Positions 34,373-43,717 of a stretch of DNA of 64,000 nt are shown piece by piece. How positions within the stretch are numbered: position 1 is the stretch's first letter; every line of letters begins with the position of its first letter. The notes beneath the pieces are model-generated. The model ran no database searches. It had not been told where the DNA came from and worked only from the letters and a program-made list of their open reading frames with translations. Position numbers and translations under genes: made by a program. Source of the DNA: Oceanihabitans gracilariae (lineage in GTDB: Bacteria > Bacteroidota > Bacteroidia > Flavobacteriales > Flavobacteriaceae); assembly GCF_042684485.1 (NCBI RefSeq), contig NZ_JBHULM010000011.1:620001-684000 (forward strand). Reading direction: 5' to 3'.

Positions 34373-34452
34373 TACTCAAGGTGGGAATCGAACCCACACT
34401 CCTAAGAATCGGATTTTGAATCCGACGCGTCTACCAATTCCGCCACTTGAGC
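34373..34452 (-). tRNA. tRNA-Leu (anticodon CAA)
   Basis: On the minus strand the sequence starts GCTCAAGTGGCGGAATTGG (acceptor stem, D-arm with GGTAGACGC). The anticodon stem is TCGGA/TCCGA around the loop TTCAAAA, which places CAA at 34-36 and so reads UUG. A variable region of about 11 bases and the T-arm GTGGGTTCGATTCCCAC follow. The acceptor 3' strand is CTTGAGT with discriminator A. CCA is not encoded. It stands alone, divergent from prs. Confidence 0.93.
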
Positions 34453-34536
34453 AATTTTGTTCTGCAAAAATATATTATTTTTCAATATAACCTTTAAAAA
34501 TACGAAGTAAATGCTTTAAAGAACGAAAAAAAACTC

Positions 34537-34544
34537 TAAATTTG
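34537..34544 (+). promoter_or_regulatory. -7 promoter element TAAATTTG of prs
   Basis: An exact TAnnTTTG match, 51 bases before the prs start. An in-frame TTG at 34542 falls inside it, which rules out a longer protein. Confidence 0.6.
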
Positions 34545-34595
34545 CACCTCAATAAAAACAAGGCATATAAAAGCCTAATTAATAATAGATTAATC

Positions 34596-35537
34596 ATGTC
34601 AAATACAATTACTGAAGCAAAGATATTTTCTTGTATGCAAAGTAAAGTTCTAGCTCAGAAAATTGCTGATGCTTATGGCACACATTTAGGTAAAGTTATA
34701 ACATCAACCTATAGTGATGGAGAGTTTCAACCTTCTTATGAGGAATCTATTCGAGGCACTCGTATTTTTATTATTGGTTCTACACATCCTGGTCCAGAAA
34801 ATTTAATGGAAATGTTATTAATGATAGATGCTGCTAAACGTGCATCTGCAAGACATATAACAGCTGTTCTTCCTTATTTTGGTTGGGCAAGACAAGATAG
34901 AAAAGATAAACCTAGAGTACCTATTGCTGCAAAATTAGTAGCAAAAATGTTAGAAGCAGCAGGTGCTACTAGAATAATCACCATGGATTTACATGCAGAT
35001 CAAATTCAAGGTTTCTTTGAAAAACCAGTAGATCATTTATTTGCTTCTACTATATTTTTACCATACTTAAAAGAATTAAACTTAGACAATCTTACTATTG
35101 CATCTCCAGATATGGGAGGTTCTAAAAGAGCTTATGCCTATTCAAAAGCATTAGAAAGCGACGTAGTAATTTGTTATAAACAACGTGCTAAAGCTAACGT
35201 AATTTCACACATGGAACTTATTGGTGATGTTACAGGTAAAAACGTTGTACTTGTTGATGATATGGTAGATACTGCAGGAACATTAACAAAAGCAGCCGAT
35301 TTAATGATGGAAAGAGGTGCTTTAAGCGTAAGAGCTATTTGTACACACCCAATATTATCTGGTGAAGCTTACAATAGAATTGAAAACTCTAAACTTGAAG
35401 AATTAATAGTAACAGACTCTATTCCTCTTCAAAAAGAAAGCGCTAAAATTAAAGTTTTAAGCTCTGCTGATTTATTTGCTGAAGTGATGCAAAACGTACA
35501 CCACAACAAATCAATTAGCTCAAAATTTTTAATGTAA
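34596..35537 (+). CDS. prs: Ribose-phosphate pyrophosphokinase
   Basis: This 313-residue cytoplasmic enzyme makes PRPP from ribose 5-phosphate and ATP, the precursor for purines, pyrimidines, histidine, tryptophan and NAD. Characteristic segments are YSDGEFQPSYEESIRGTRIFII, PYFGWARQDRKDKPRVPI (ATP-binding flexible loop), ITMDLHADQIQGFF with the catalytic His, and the PRPP-binding loop VVLVDDMVDTAGTLTKAA near residue 228. The length is standard for class I enzymes. I start at the ATG at 34596 because upstream frame sequence covers the promoter. It is followed 26 bases later by rplY, a common pairing. Confidence 0.96.
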   Translation: MSNTITEAKIFSCMQSKVLAQKIADAYGTHLGKVITSTYSDGEFQPSYEESIRGTRIFIIGSTHPGPENLMEMLLMIDAAKRASARHITAVLPYFGWARQDRKDKPRVPIAAKLVAKMLEAAGATRIITMDLHADQIQGFFEKPVDHLFASTIFLPYLKELNLDNLTIASPDMGGSKRAYAYSKALESDVVICYKQRAKANVISHMELIGDVTGKNVVLVDDMVDTAGTLTKAADLMMERGALSVRAICTHPILSGEAYNRIENSKLEELIVTDSIPLQKESAKIKVLSSADLFAEVMQNVHHNKSISSKFLM

Positions 35538-35563
35538 TTAATAATTAATATAAAAACAAAAAA

Positions 35564-36178
35564 ATGAAATCAATTACAATCAACGGATCTCAAAGAGAAA
35601 GCGTAGGCAAAAAAGCAACAAAAGCTTTACGTAATGCTGGTCAGGTTCCTTGCGTATTATACGGAGGAGATAAACCTGTGCATTTCTCTGCACCAGAATT
35701 AGCTTTCTCTAAACTAGTATACACGCCTAATGCGCATACAGTTGTGATTGAGCTTGCAGATGGATCAACTTTTAATGCTGTATTACAAGACATTCAGTTT
35801 CATCCTGTAACAGACAGAATTTTACACATAGATTTCTATCAATTATTTGATGATAAAGAAATCTCTTTAAATATTCCTGTAAATATCGTAGGAAACTCTC
35901 GTGGTGTTAAAAATGGTGGTGTTTTAAGAAAAAACAACCGTAAATTACGTGTTAAAGCGCTTCCTGCTAACTTACCTGATTTTATAGAAATCGATATTAC
36001 TCCTTTAAAAATTGGAGATAAAATCTTTGTAAGAGACATAAACCAAGAAAAATACACTTTATTACACTCAGAAAACACTGTAGTTTGTCAAATTAAAACT
36101 TCAAGAACTGCTGTTGTTGATGCTGATGATGATGAAGACGATGCAGATGCTGCTCCAGCAGGTGAAGCTCAAGAATAA
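35564..36178 (+). CDS. rplY: 50S ribosomal protein L25, CTC form
   Basis: This 204-residue protein binds 5S rRNA in the large subunit. The N-terminal L25 domain (residues 1-95) begins MKSITINGSQRESVGKKATKALRN and includes VPCVLYGGDK and HIDFYQLF. The C-terminal TL5/CTC beta domain (about 96-185) has NSRGVKNGGVLRKNNRKLRVKA and GDKIFVRDI. An acidic low-complexity tail (DADDDEDDADAAPAGE) ends the protein, typical of Bacteroidota forms. It follows prs in an operon and precedes pth, as in many genomes. A strong terminator follows. Confidence 0.95.
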   Translation: MKSITINGSQRESVGKKATKALRNAGQVPCVLYGGDKPVHFSAPELAFSKLVYTPNAHTVVIELADGSTFNAVLQDIQFHPVTDRILHIDFYQLFDDKEISLNIPVNIVGNSRGVKNGGVLRKNNRKLRVKALPANLPDFIEIDITPLKIGDKIFVRDINQEKYTLLHSENTVVCQIKTSRTAVVDADDDEDDADAAPAGEAQE

Positions 36179-36200
36179 ACGTATTTATTCATACAATTAT

Positions 36201-36233
36201 AAAAGCATTCTGTGTATTCAGAATGCTTTTTTT
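36201..36233 (+). terminator. Terminator of the prs-rplY operon
   Basis: The 12-bp stem AAAAGCATTCTG/CAGAATGCTTTT with a 6-base loop is followed by a T-run. It lies between rplY and pth, so pth needs its own promoter. It also shows that the in-frame ATG at 36212 is not the pth start. Confidence 0.9.
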
Positions 36234-36259
36234 ATTTTTACAAAAAACAGAAACCTGCT

Positions 36260-36895
36260 ATGTGTACTTTCTTAAAAATGCTTTTCAAGAATAAGAAATA
36301 CACACATAAAACAGAAGAAATAGATACTATGAAAAAATTTCTAATTGTTGGACTTGGAAATATTGGAGAAAAATACACAAATACCAGACATAATATTGGC
36401 TTTAAAATTCTAGATCACCTTGCTAAAACAGAAGATCTACAATTTGAAACACAAAAACTTGGTGACCTTACAACCTACAGATTTAAAGGCAGAACCTTTA
36501 TTTTACTTAAACCAAGTACTTATATGAATTTAAGCGGAAAGTCTATTTTATATTGGTTAACAAAAGAAAAGATTCCTTTAGAAAACTTATTAGTCATTAC
36601 AGATGACTTAAACTTACCATTTGGTAGCATAAGGCTAAAAACAAAAGGTAGTGATGGTGGACATAACGGATTAAAAGACACACAAGACAAACTAAACACT
36701 ACAAAATACAATAGATTTAGATTTGGTATAAGTGATGCTTTTAGTACAGGAAGACAAATAGATTACGTATTAGGCGAATGGACCGATGAAGAAAAAAGTA
36801 AACTTCCAGAAAGACTAGATAAAGCTATAGCACTTATAAAATCTTTTGGTACAGCAGGAATAAACAACACCATGAATACTTTTAACGGAAAATAA
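36260..36895 (+). CDS. pth: Peptidyl-tRNA hydrolase
   Basis: This cytoplasmic enzyme frees tRNA from prematurely released peptidyl-tRNA. The core starts FLIVGLGNIGEKYTNTRHNIGFKILD, with the catalytic His in RHNIGF, followed by LLKPSTYMNLSGKS, VITDDLNLPFG (Asp of the active site) and KGSDGGHNGLKD. The family core begins at an ATG at 36329. The frame is open upstream, and starts at 36260 (used here, 211 aa) or 36278 add a short basic N-terminal extension (FLKMLFKNKKYTHK), which many flavobacterial Pth proteins have. The start is therefore uncertain; the function is not. Confidence 0.94.
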   Translation: MCTFLKMLFKNKKYTHKTEEIDTMKKFLIVGLGNIGEKYTNTRHNIGFKILDHLAKTEDLQFETQKLGDLTTYRFKGRTFILLKPSTYMNLSGKSILYWLTKEKIPLENLLVITDDLNLPFGSIRLKTKGSDGGHNGLKDTQDKLNTTKYNRFRFGISDAFSTGRQIDYVLGEWTDEEKSKLPERLDKAIALIKSFGTAGINNTMNTFNGK

Positions 36896-36926
36896 AATAA
36901 GGGAGCATTTACGCTCCCTTATTTTT
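36896..36926. terminator. Bidirectional terminator between pth and the metalloprotease gene
   Basis: The stem AATAAGGGAGC/GCTCCCTTATT around a 6-base loop is flanked by A- and T-rich runs. It begins one base after the pth stop and serves the convergent gene ending at 36950 as well. Confidence 0.85.
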
Positions 36927-36949
36927 ATTTAAACTTATATAAATACCGT

Positions 36950-39900
36950 TTAATTTACAATTATTTTTTTAGTAATTCCTCTTGCTCCGTCTGTTACATT
37001 TAATAAATATACACCAGACTCAACATCTCCTAAGTTAATAGTTTGATTGAAACTAGAAGTATTAATAAAGCTATTATTATATACTTTTCTTCCTCTAATA
37101 TCATAAACAACCACTCCTATATTATTTCCAGAAGTAGAATTTAATTTGATGGTAAACTCACCATTATTAGGGTTTGGAAAAACACTAACAGCATCTGTAG
37201 CAAATTCTTGTACACTTAAAGAAGTCAATACGTTAACAGTGTAGTCTTCTACTTCTGCATCATGACTATTTTCACAAGAAGAGGCTGTACCACCAAATTT
37301 AGTAGTTACACGCATAATAGTACTTCCAAGAACGGCATCTGTAGGTACTGTAACCGATAACGGAGAATTTCCTGCTGGTCCATCAGCTGTACCAAAAGCA
37401 GAACCTAACTCATAAGTTTCTTCTGCATCAAAAACACAATTTTGGTTCCAATCTATCCACACTGTAGTATAACAAGTATAAGGTCCATCTGTGTTCATAT
37501 TTACAGTTAAATCATAAGCACTTTCTCTATTAACATCTGTTGAAATAGCGGTGTAATCGCTATAACCAGAAGGTTTTCCTGAAGCATTATCAATAGTTCC
37601 AAACTGCACTAATGTTGTACTTGTTTCATATTGTGTATTAGCAACAGAGGTACACATACCATCTACTATTGTTAAATCTACATCAATAGATACCGTTTCA
37701 GAGGCTGCAGTAGCAGTAATAGTAATAGTATAATCTCCAGCTGTAGCACCAGTTAAACCCGTTACATCCATTACAGATTGTCCGTCTGCTGCTAAAGTTG
37801 CAGGTGAAAAAGTTACAGTAGATCCAGCAGGATTACCAGTTGCACTAAAAGTAATAGACTCACTAAAACCATTAATAGTAGCAAAATCTACAGTATAAGC
37901 AACAGCATCTATATTACATGCAGATTGCGCACTGTTTGCACTACTAAGACCAAAGGTAGGAGTACTATTAATAGAAAAAACATTAGAAAGCGCATAAAAT
38001 ATATTGTCTGCAGCTTCTACCATTATTCTTGCATTATTTGTATCTGCGACTGTAGGCATAGTAATAGTTTCTGAACCATCATTAGCAACACCTGAAGCTA
38101 AAGTTACAGGAAAAGTTACTCCTCCATCTGTAGAGAACTTAATATTTACGGTTTGACAGTTAATAGGTGCTATATTAGTATCTGCAACATTCCATGTTAA
38201 AGTATTAGCACTTCCTGTTCCTCCCCAAACTGTTGGAGAAACCACTGTAAAAGGATCACCACCTTGAACATCAATAGTCATTAAATCTGCATCTGTTTGT
38301 CCAATACCTGCAGCAAAACCACTACCATTATCTCTTACTATAAAAGAAAAATTCATTTCTCTTGCAACACTAGGTGTTACTTCCCAAGTAGGTGTTAAAT
38401 TTCCTGCAACCACATCACTCCAGCTTGGCATATAACGGTCTGGAGAAGTTGTTGGTAATATAGATCTATATAATGGTCCTTGTGACCAAGTAGATTCTGG
38501 AGAACCATTTCCTGGCGCTTGCTCAGGATCATTTTGAGACCAGTTATAGGTTAAAGTTGCCGTTCCGTCAGGATCTGTTGCAGAACCTCTTAATACGTAA
38601 GCTGTACTTGGCGGAATTGCATAATCACTTCCTGCATCTGCAACTGGAGGTTGGTTAGCTAAACTTGTTTCAACATCACAAGTACTACTAGTTCCTGATT
38701 GAATATTAGCAGCTATATCTCTAATATTTACATAATTAAAATGTGCATCACTATTAGATTGTACGTTAGTAGAACAAATACCAGCATATCCCATAATAGA
38801 ACTTCCTGAAGCTGGTTCTACTTCTGTAAATCCACTACCAGATCTACTACATGTATTCATAGTATGGTATCCATCAAATTGGTGTCCCATTTCATGTGCT
38901 ACATAATCAATATCAAATGCATCACCTGTTGGGTTTGCTCTTCCTGTATAACCTCTTCCTTTATGAAAGTTTGATACACTAGTACTAGCACAAACACAAC
39001 CTAAACATCCTGCATTACCACCTCCTGTAGTATTAAAATTATGACCAATATCATAATTATCCACTCCTATTACACTATCTATAGTTATTGCTGTTGTTGT
39101 ATTATACTCTCCAGTCCATGGATCTGTAAAAGCATTTAGGTATATTATCTCATCATTATTAGCTACAAAAACTAAACGTATAGCTAAATCACGTTCATAA
39201 ATTTCATTAACTCTATTAATGGTTATAGTCATTTGCGCTTGCACATTAGCTTTTTGCTCTGCCTCTGTTCCTGTTCCAGCAAATATTTGACCATATTCTC
39301 CTGTACAAGATTGTGCTAATCTATAGGTTCTTAATTTTTGATCATCTGTATCTTCTCTATTAGCAGATCCTCTATCTGTTTCTAAAGAGGATAAGTCTAT
39401 GTTTTCATCTACTAAACATTCAAAACTTTGCGTATCTTGACTTAAAGACGCTCTATCATAAACTATATAATTGGCTCTGTCTTCTGTATAAGGGTCAATA
39501 TATACAGAACTTCTTACACCTGATAACGACATAACATGTAGTCCAAACTGTGTAACACTAAAACGCATAGTAGCAGTAGGATCGTCTACACCAATTGCTT
39601 TATAGGTTTTAATCATTGGGTAACGCTCTGCTAATCCAGCCTCCATGATAGGAGATTCAGACACAGTAAATTTTTCAAAATTACCATCTGCCATAGGAAA
39701 GTCCATAACAAGATTAGATCTACTAGTACTAGCTTCATCAACTAATGGAGCACTTTCTAAAACTTGTTTAAACCTTTCTAAATTAAGGTTTAAAATTTGA
39801 AATTTTGTGGGTTCAGAAGCGCGATTTACTTTAGCTTCAGACCTAAGAGACTCTTTAGATGCAGAAGACCAATAGTCATTTTGTGCATTTGCTGTTAATG

Positions 39901-39955
39901 GCGACAGAACCACTAATAACAATAATGCAAAAAAATTGAAGTATTTTTTTTTCAT
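36950..39955 (-). CDS. Secreted reprolysin-like metalloprotease with GEVED and T9SS sorting domains
   Basis: This is a 1001-residue exported metzincin. The signal peptide ends near residue 24 (PLTANAQN). A pro-region leads to the catalytic domain (about 205-425), whose zinc site reads AHEMGHQFDGYHTMN near residue 353, with a Met-turn SSIMGYAGICS 30 residues on. The canonical metzincin pattern HExxHxxGxxH is kept except that the Gly is shifted one place (Asp at its position). Downstream are a PKD/Ig-like module, fibronectin-like segments, a GEVED domain (YTCYTTVWIDWNQNCVFD, HDAEVEDYTV at ~800-915) and a type A T9SS sorting domain (VFPNPNNGEFTIKL, ending KKIIVN). It is probably released extracellularly for protein degradation. 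The propeptide should be removed on export. Confidence 0.9.
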   Translation of the reverse strand: MKKKYFNFFALLLLVVLSPLTANAQNDYWSSASKESLRSEAKVNRASEPTKFQILNLNLERFKQVLESAPLVDEASTSRSNLVMDFPMADGNFEKFTVSESPIMEAGLAERYPMIKTYKAIGVDDPTATMRFSVTQFGLHVMSLSGVRSSVYIDPYTEDRANYIVYDRASLSQDTQSFECLVDENIDLSSLETDRGSANREDTDDQKLRTYRLAQSCTGEYGQIFAGTGTEAEQKANVQAQMTITINRVNEIYERDLAIRLVFVANNDEIIYLNAFTDPWTGEYNTTTAITIDSVIGVDNYDIGHNFNTTGGGNAGCLGCVCASTSVSNFHKGRGYTGRANPTGDAFDIDYVAHEMGHQFDGYHTMNTCSRSGSGFTEVEPASGSSIMGYAGICSTNVQSNSDAHFNYVNIRDIAANIQSGTSSTCDVETSLANQPPVADAGSDYAIPPSTAYVLRGSATDPDGTATLTYNWSQNDPEQAPGNGSPESTWSQGPLYRSILPTTSPDRYMPSWSDVVAGNLTPTWEVTPSVAREMNFSFIVRDNGSGFAAGIGQTDADLMTIDVQGGDPFTVVSPTVWGGTGSANTLTWNVADTNIAPINCQTVNIKFSTDGGVTFPVTLASGVANDGSETITMPTVADTNNARIMVEAADNIFYALSNVFSINSTPTFGLSSANSAQSACNIDAVAYTVDFATINGFSESITFSATGNPAGSTVTFSPATLAADGQSVMDVTGLTGATAGDYTITITATAASETVSIDVDLTIVDGMCTSVANTQYETSTTLVQFGTIDNASGKPSGYSDYTAISTDVNRESAYDLTVNMNTDGPYTCYTTVWIDWNQNCVFDAEETYELGSAFGTADGPAGNSPLSVTVPTDAVLGSTIMRVTTKFGGTASSCENSHDAEVEDYTVNVLTSLSVQEFATDAVSVFPNPNNGEFTIKLNSTSGNNIGVVVYDIRGRKVYNNSFINTSSFNQTINLGDVESGVYLLNVTDGARGITKKIIVN

Positions 39956-40110
39956 AATTGTGTAATTTATATTAATGAAATTTTCATATTTGTTACTTTA
40001 AAAGAATAACAAAATTGTATTTTTGTTATGTGTTCTCCCTATTTAACAAAACACGATTAAAACAAATTTAACCTTTTTATTGAACTTATGAATAGAATTC
40101 TTCTTTTTTT

Positions 40111-41049
40111 ATGTTAAAATCAAACACATTAGACGAATCTTCTAAAAAATCCTCAGTTGCTACAATTGGCACCTTTGATGGCGTACATATTGGTCATCAA
40201 AAAATAATTGAAAGATTAGTTAATACTGCCAAACAAGAAAACCTACAAGCTGTGGTATTGACTTTTTTTCCACATCCAAGAATGGTTTTACAAAAAGATG
40301 CCAATATAAAACTCATTAATACTATTGAAGAAAGGTCTGCAATTTTAAAAAAACTAGGTATAGACCAGCTATGTGTTAAAACATTTACAAAAGAATTTTC
40401 ACGTTTATCTGCAGAAGATTTTGTGAAAGAAATTCTTGTAAAACAACTACATATAAAAAAAATAATCATAGGTTATGATCACCATTTTGGTAGAAATAGA
40501 GCTGCTAATATTCAAGATTTAATAAAGTTTGGTAATACCTACAATTTTGAAGTTGAAGAAATTTGTGCCCAAGACATAAATGACGTTTCTGTTAGTTCTA
40601 CAAAAATAAGAAAGGCTTTATTAGAAGGAGATATGCAAACTGCAAATGCTTTTTTGGGTTATAATTTTATGCTAAATGGCACAGTAATCAAAGGCAAAGG
40701 TCTTGGTAAAACTATTGATTTTCCTACAGCTAATTTAAGTATTTCTGAAAACTATAAACTCATTCCTAAACAAGGGGTTTATGTAGTTACAGCAACCTAC
40801 AAAAACCAAAAGCTTTTTGGTATGATGAATATTGGTACTAACCCAACAATTAACGACAGCAACAAGCTAACCATAGAAGTACATTTTTTTAATTTTAATG
40901 AAGACATTTATGATAAAAACATAACTGTTGAAATTTTAAAAAGAATTAGAAGTGAACAAAAATTTGATTCACTTGAAGCCTTAAAAGCGCAAATACAACA
41001 AGACAAAATAGATGCAGAACACTATTTAACCCAAAACAACATTGAATAA
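40111..41049 (+). CDS. ribF: Bifunctional riboflavin kinase / FAD synthetase
   Basis: This 312-residue cytoplasmic enzyme phosphorylates riboflavin to FMN and then adenylates FMN to FAD. The N-terminal nucleotidyltransferase domain has ATIGTFDGVHIGHQKII (residues 18-34, the HxGH motif), FFPHPRMVL, and VSSTKIRKALLEGDM (the KIR motif). The C-terminal kinase domain begins NGTVIKGKGLGKTIDFPTANL with the PTAN motif and continues MMNIGTNPTI and VEVHFF-like strands. The size is standard. It overlaps by 8 bases the downstream gene for a carboxylase-like membrane protein, implying translational coupling. Confidence 0.95.
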   Translation: MLKSNTLDESSKKSSVATIGTFDGVHIGHQKIIERLVNTAKQENLQAVVLTFFPHPRMVLQKDANIKLINTIEERSAILKKLGIDQLCVKTFTKEFSRLSAEDFVKEILVKQLHIKKIIIGYDHHFGRNRAANIQDLIKFGNTYNFEVEEICAQDINDVSVSSTKIRKALLEGDMQTANAFLGYNFMLNGTVIKGKGLGKTIDFPTANLSISENYKLIPKQGVYVVTATYKNQKLFGMMNIGTNPTINDSNKLTIEVHFFNFNEDIYDKNITVEILKRIRSEQKFDSLEALKAQIQQDKIDAEHYLTQNNIE

Positions 41050-42355
41050 GTATTTATTTAAACATATAGACAACAGCGCACTAATAGTTTTTAGAATCTT
41101 TTTTGGTCTATTATGCTTTTTAGAGTCTGTTGGTGCTATTTTTACAGGATGGGTTACTAGAGCGTTTGTAGAACCCAAATTCACTTTTACCTTTATTGGT
41201 TTTGAGTGGTTACAACCACTTCCGGGAAACGGCATGTACTTTTATTATTTAGTCATGGGTATTTTTGGCTTTTTAATCATGATTGGCTACAAATACCGAT
41301 TTAGCACCATAATGTTTACACTTATGTGGCTAACTACCTATTTAATGCAAAAAGCATCTTACAACAATCATTATTATTTATTGATTTTATTAAGTGCTAT
41401 TATGGTATTTCTTCCTGCTAACAAATACCATTCTGTAGACGCTAAACTTAACCCTAAAATAAAGAGTAATTCTATGCCACAATGGTGTCGCCTGGTTTTT
41501 ATTTTACAAATGTTTATTGTGTACACCTATGGCTCTATTGCAAAATTATATCCCGATTGGCTAGATGCTTCTGTAATGAAAATATTTATGTCTGGTAAAA
41601 GGAACTATTTTTTAATTGGTGAATTTTTACAGCAAGAATGGCTGCATTACTTTTTAGCATATGGAGGTATTTTATATGATGGTTTGGTGGTTCCGTTTTT
41701 ACTATTTAAGCCTACTCGAAAAATTGCTTTTTTCGGATCTATATTTTTTCATCTATTCAATTCTATTGTATTTCAAGTTGGTATTTTTCCGTACCTAGCT
41801 TTAGCCTTTAGCTTGTTCTTTTTTAATCCTAAGACTATCAAAAACATTTTTTTCAAGAAAAGAGAATTTTATGATGCTGCAGAAGTTAAAGAACCTAAAT
41901 ATAAAAAACCATTAGTAGCCTTATTTTCTATTTACTTTATCATTCAAATTGCATTACCATTACGTCATCATTTTATACAAGATAATGTACTCTGGACAGA
42001 AGAAGGTCATAAAATGTCTTGGCGTATGATGCTAAGATCTAAACTTGCACATATAAGCTTTAAAGTAAAAGAGAAAGGAAAAAACAAAACCATATTTGTA
42101 AAACTTGAAGACTATTTAAGCAAAAAACAAATGCGCTTAGTAAGCACACATCCAGATGTAATGTGGCAATTTGCTCAAAGATTAAAAAAGGAATATAAAG
42201 AAAAAGGTAAAGATGTTGCGGTATATATTTCCTGTAATATAAGTGTTAATAATAGACCATATACTAAATATATAAATCCTGAAATTGATATTGCATCGGT
42301 TTCCTGGAGCGCTTTTAAACATAGCGAATGGATTTTACCTTCAAAACTAGATTAA
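41042..42355 (+). CDS. HTTM / vitamin-K-dependent gamma-carboxylase-like membrane protein
   Basis: This 437-residue protein has a membrane N-terminal two-thirds (about seven to nine helices, residues 10-310) and a soluble C-terminal tail. The HTTM fold shared with vertebrate vitamin-K-dependent gamma-glutamyl carboxylase (GGCX) is recognisable. The segment YTYGSIAKLYPDWLDASVM near residue 170 aligns by eye with the GGCX stretch containing its catalytic lysine (KKLDADW), and that lysine is retained. The biochemical role in bacteria is unknown; vitamin-K-type carboxylation or epoxidation is only a possibility. Its start is a TTG at 41042, 8 bases inside ribF; no ATG is available before the conserved region. 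Confidence 0.8.
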   Translation: MNKYLFKHIDNSALIVFRIFFGLLCFLESVGAIFTGWVTRAFVEPKFTFTFIGFEWLQPLPGNGMYFYYLVMGIFGFLIMIGYKYRFSTIMFTLMWLTTYLMQKASYNNHYYLLILLSAIMVFLPANKYHSVDAKLNPKIKSNSMPQWCRLVFILQMFIVYTYGSIAKLYPDWLDASVMKIFMSGKRNYFLIGEFLQQEWLHYFLAYGGILYDGLVVPFLLFKPTRKIAFFGSIFFHLFNSIVFQVGIFPYLALAFSLFFFNPKTIKNIFFKKREFYDAAEVKEPKYKKPLVALFSIYFIIQIALPLRHHFIQDNVLWTEEGHKMSWRMMLRSKLAHISFKVKEKGKNKTIFVKLEDYLSKKQMRLVSTHPDVMWQFAQRLKKEYKEKGKDVAVYISCNISVNNRPYTKYINPEIDIASVSWSAFKHSEWILPSKLD

Positions 42356-42393
42356 TACTAAATAAACCTAACGCGCAATCTAAACTATTTGTT

Positions 42394-42401
42394 ATTTTTG
42401 T
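42394..42401 (+). promoter_or_regulatory. -7 promoter element TATTTTTG of serS
   Basis: A TAnnTTTG match 44 bases before the serS ATG. It lies 38 bases beyond the carboxylase-like gene, so serS appears to have its own promoter. Confidence 0.55.
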
Positions 42402-42445
42402 GCATTCCTAACGGAAATAATTTCCGATTTAAAAAAAAACAAAAC

Positions 42446-43717
42446 ATGTTACAAGTACCATTTATTAGAGAAAACAAAGACTTAGTAATTACACGTTTGG
42501 CAAAAAGAAACTTTGATGCTACACAAATTATTGATGAAGTAATTACATTTGATGAAGAGCGTAAACAAATTCAAACCGAATTAGACAATACGCTTGCAGA
42601 ATCCAATGCTATCTCTAAAGAAATTGGTATGCTATACAAATCTGGACAAGCAGAAAAAGCGAATGTTTTAAAAGCTAAAACTGCCAATTTAAAAGAAGCT
42701 TCAAAAGAATTAAGCGAAAAACTAAACGCTAAAACCGAAGCTTTAACAGACTTGCTATATAAAATTCCTAATGTACCTCATGAGTCTGTTCCACAAGGAA
42801 ACTCTGATGAAGACAACGAAGAAATTTTAAAAGAAGGAGAAATCCCTACTTTACATGAAGGCGCATTACCACATTGGGAACTTGCTAAAAAATATGACAT
42901 TATAGATTTTGAACTTGGTAACAAAATTACTGGAGCAGGTTTTCCTGTATACAAAGGTAAAGGTGCCAGATTACAACGTGCTTTAATTGCTTACTTTTTA
43001 GATAAAAACACAGAAGCTGGTTATACAGAATACCAATTACCACATTTAGTAAACGAAGCTTCTTGTTATGGTACAGGACAATTACCAGACAAAGAAGGAC
43101 AAATGTACCACGACTCTCGTGACGATTTATATTTAATTCCTACTGCTGAAGTACCAGGAACAAACATTTTTAGAGATGTTATTTTAAATGAAAACGAATT
43201 ACCTATTGGTATCACTGGCTACACACCTTGTTTTAGAAGAGAAGCAGGAAGTTATGGTGCACACGTTAGAGGTCTTAACAGACTACACCAATTTGACAAA
43301 GTAGAAATCATTAGAGTAGAACATCCTGATAACTCTTACAATGCTTTTAATGGCATGATAGAACATGTACAAGGTATTTTAAGAGAACTAAACCTACCTT
43401 ATCGTATTTTAAGACTTTGTGGTGGAGATACTGGTTTTCCTTCTGCAATGACTTATGACTTTGAGGTTTTCTCTACTGCTCAAGACAGATGGTTAGAAAT
43501 TTCAAGCGTTTCTAATTTTGAAAACTACCAAGCAAACCGTTTAAAATTACGTTTTAAAAATAGCGAAGGTAAAAATGAACTTGCTCACACGCTTAACGGA
43601 AGCTCTTTAGCTTTACCAAGAGTATTAGCTGGTATTTTAGAAAACTACCAAACCGAAGACGGAATTGTAATTCCGGAAGCATTAGTACCTTACACTGGTT
43701 TTAAAATCATTAATTAA
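42446..43717 (+). CDS. serS: Seryl-tRNA synthetase
   Basis: This 423-residue cytoplasmic class II synthetase charges tRNA-Ser. An N-terminal antiparallel coiled-coil arm (residues ~25-105, with alternating Glu/Lys/Leu) contacts the long variable arm of tRNA-Ser. The catalytic domain shows GAGFPVYKGKGARLQRALI, motif 2 (TPCFRREAGSYGAHVRGLNRLHQFDKVE) and motif 3 (LNGSSLALPRVLAGILENYQ). Serine-binding TAEVPGTN is present. I start at MLQVPFIRENKD (ATG 42446), the usual N-terminus in this group; upstream frame sequence overlaps the promoter. A ~290-base non-coding stretch follows. Confidence 0.96.
   Translation: MLQVPFIRENKDLVITRLAKRNFDATQIIDEVITFDEERKQIQTELDNTLAESNAISKEIGMLYKSGQAEKANVLKAKTANLKEASKELSEKLNAKTEALTDLLYKIPNVPHESVPQGNSDEDNEEILKEGEIPTLHEGALPHWELAKKYDIIDFELGNKITGAGFPVYKGKGARLQRALIAYFLDKNTEAGYTEYQLPHLVNEASCYGTGQLPDKEGQMYHDSRDDLYLIPTAEVPGTNIFRDVILNENELPIGITGYTPCFRREAGSYGAHVRGLNRLHQFDKVEIIRVEHPDNSYNAFNGMIEHVQGILRELNLPYRILRLCGGDTGFPSAMTYDFEVFSTAQDRWLEISSVSNFENYQANRLKLRFKNSEGKNELAHTLNGSSLALPRVLAGILENYQTEDGIVIPEALVPYTGFKIIN

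Noticed and set aside
36212..36259. Upstream ATG for pth at 36212
   Set aside because: It lies inside the loop and 3' arm of the rplY terminator hairpin.
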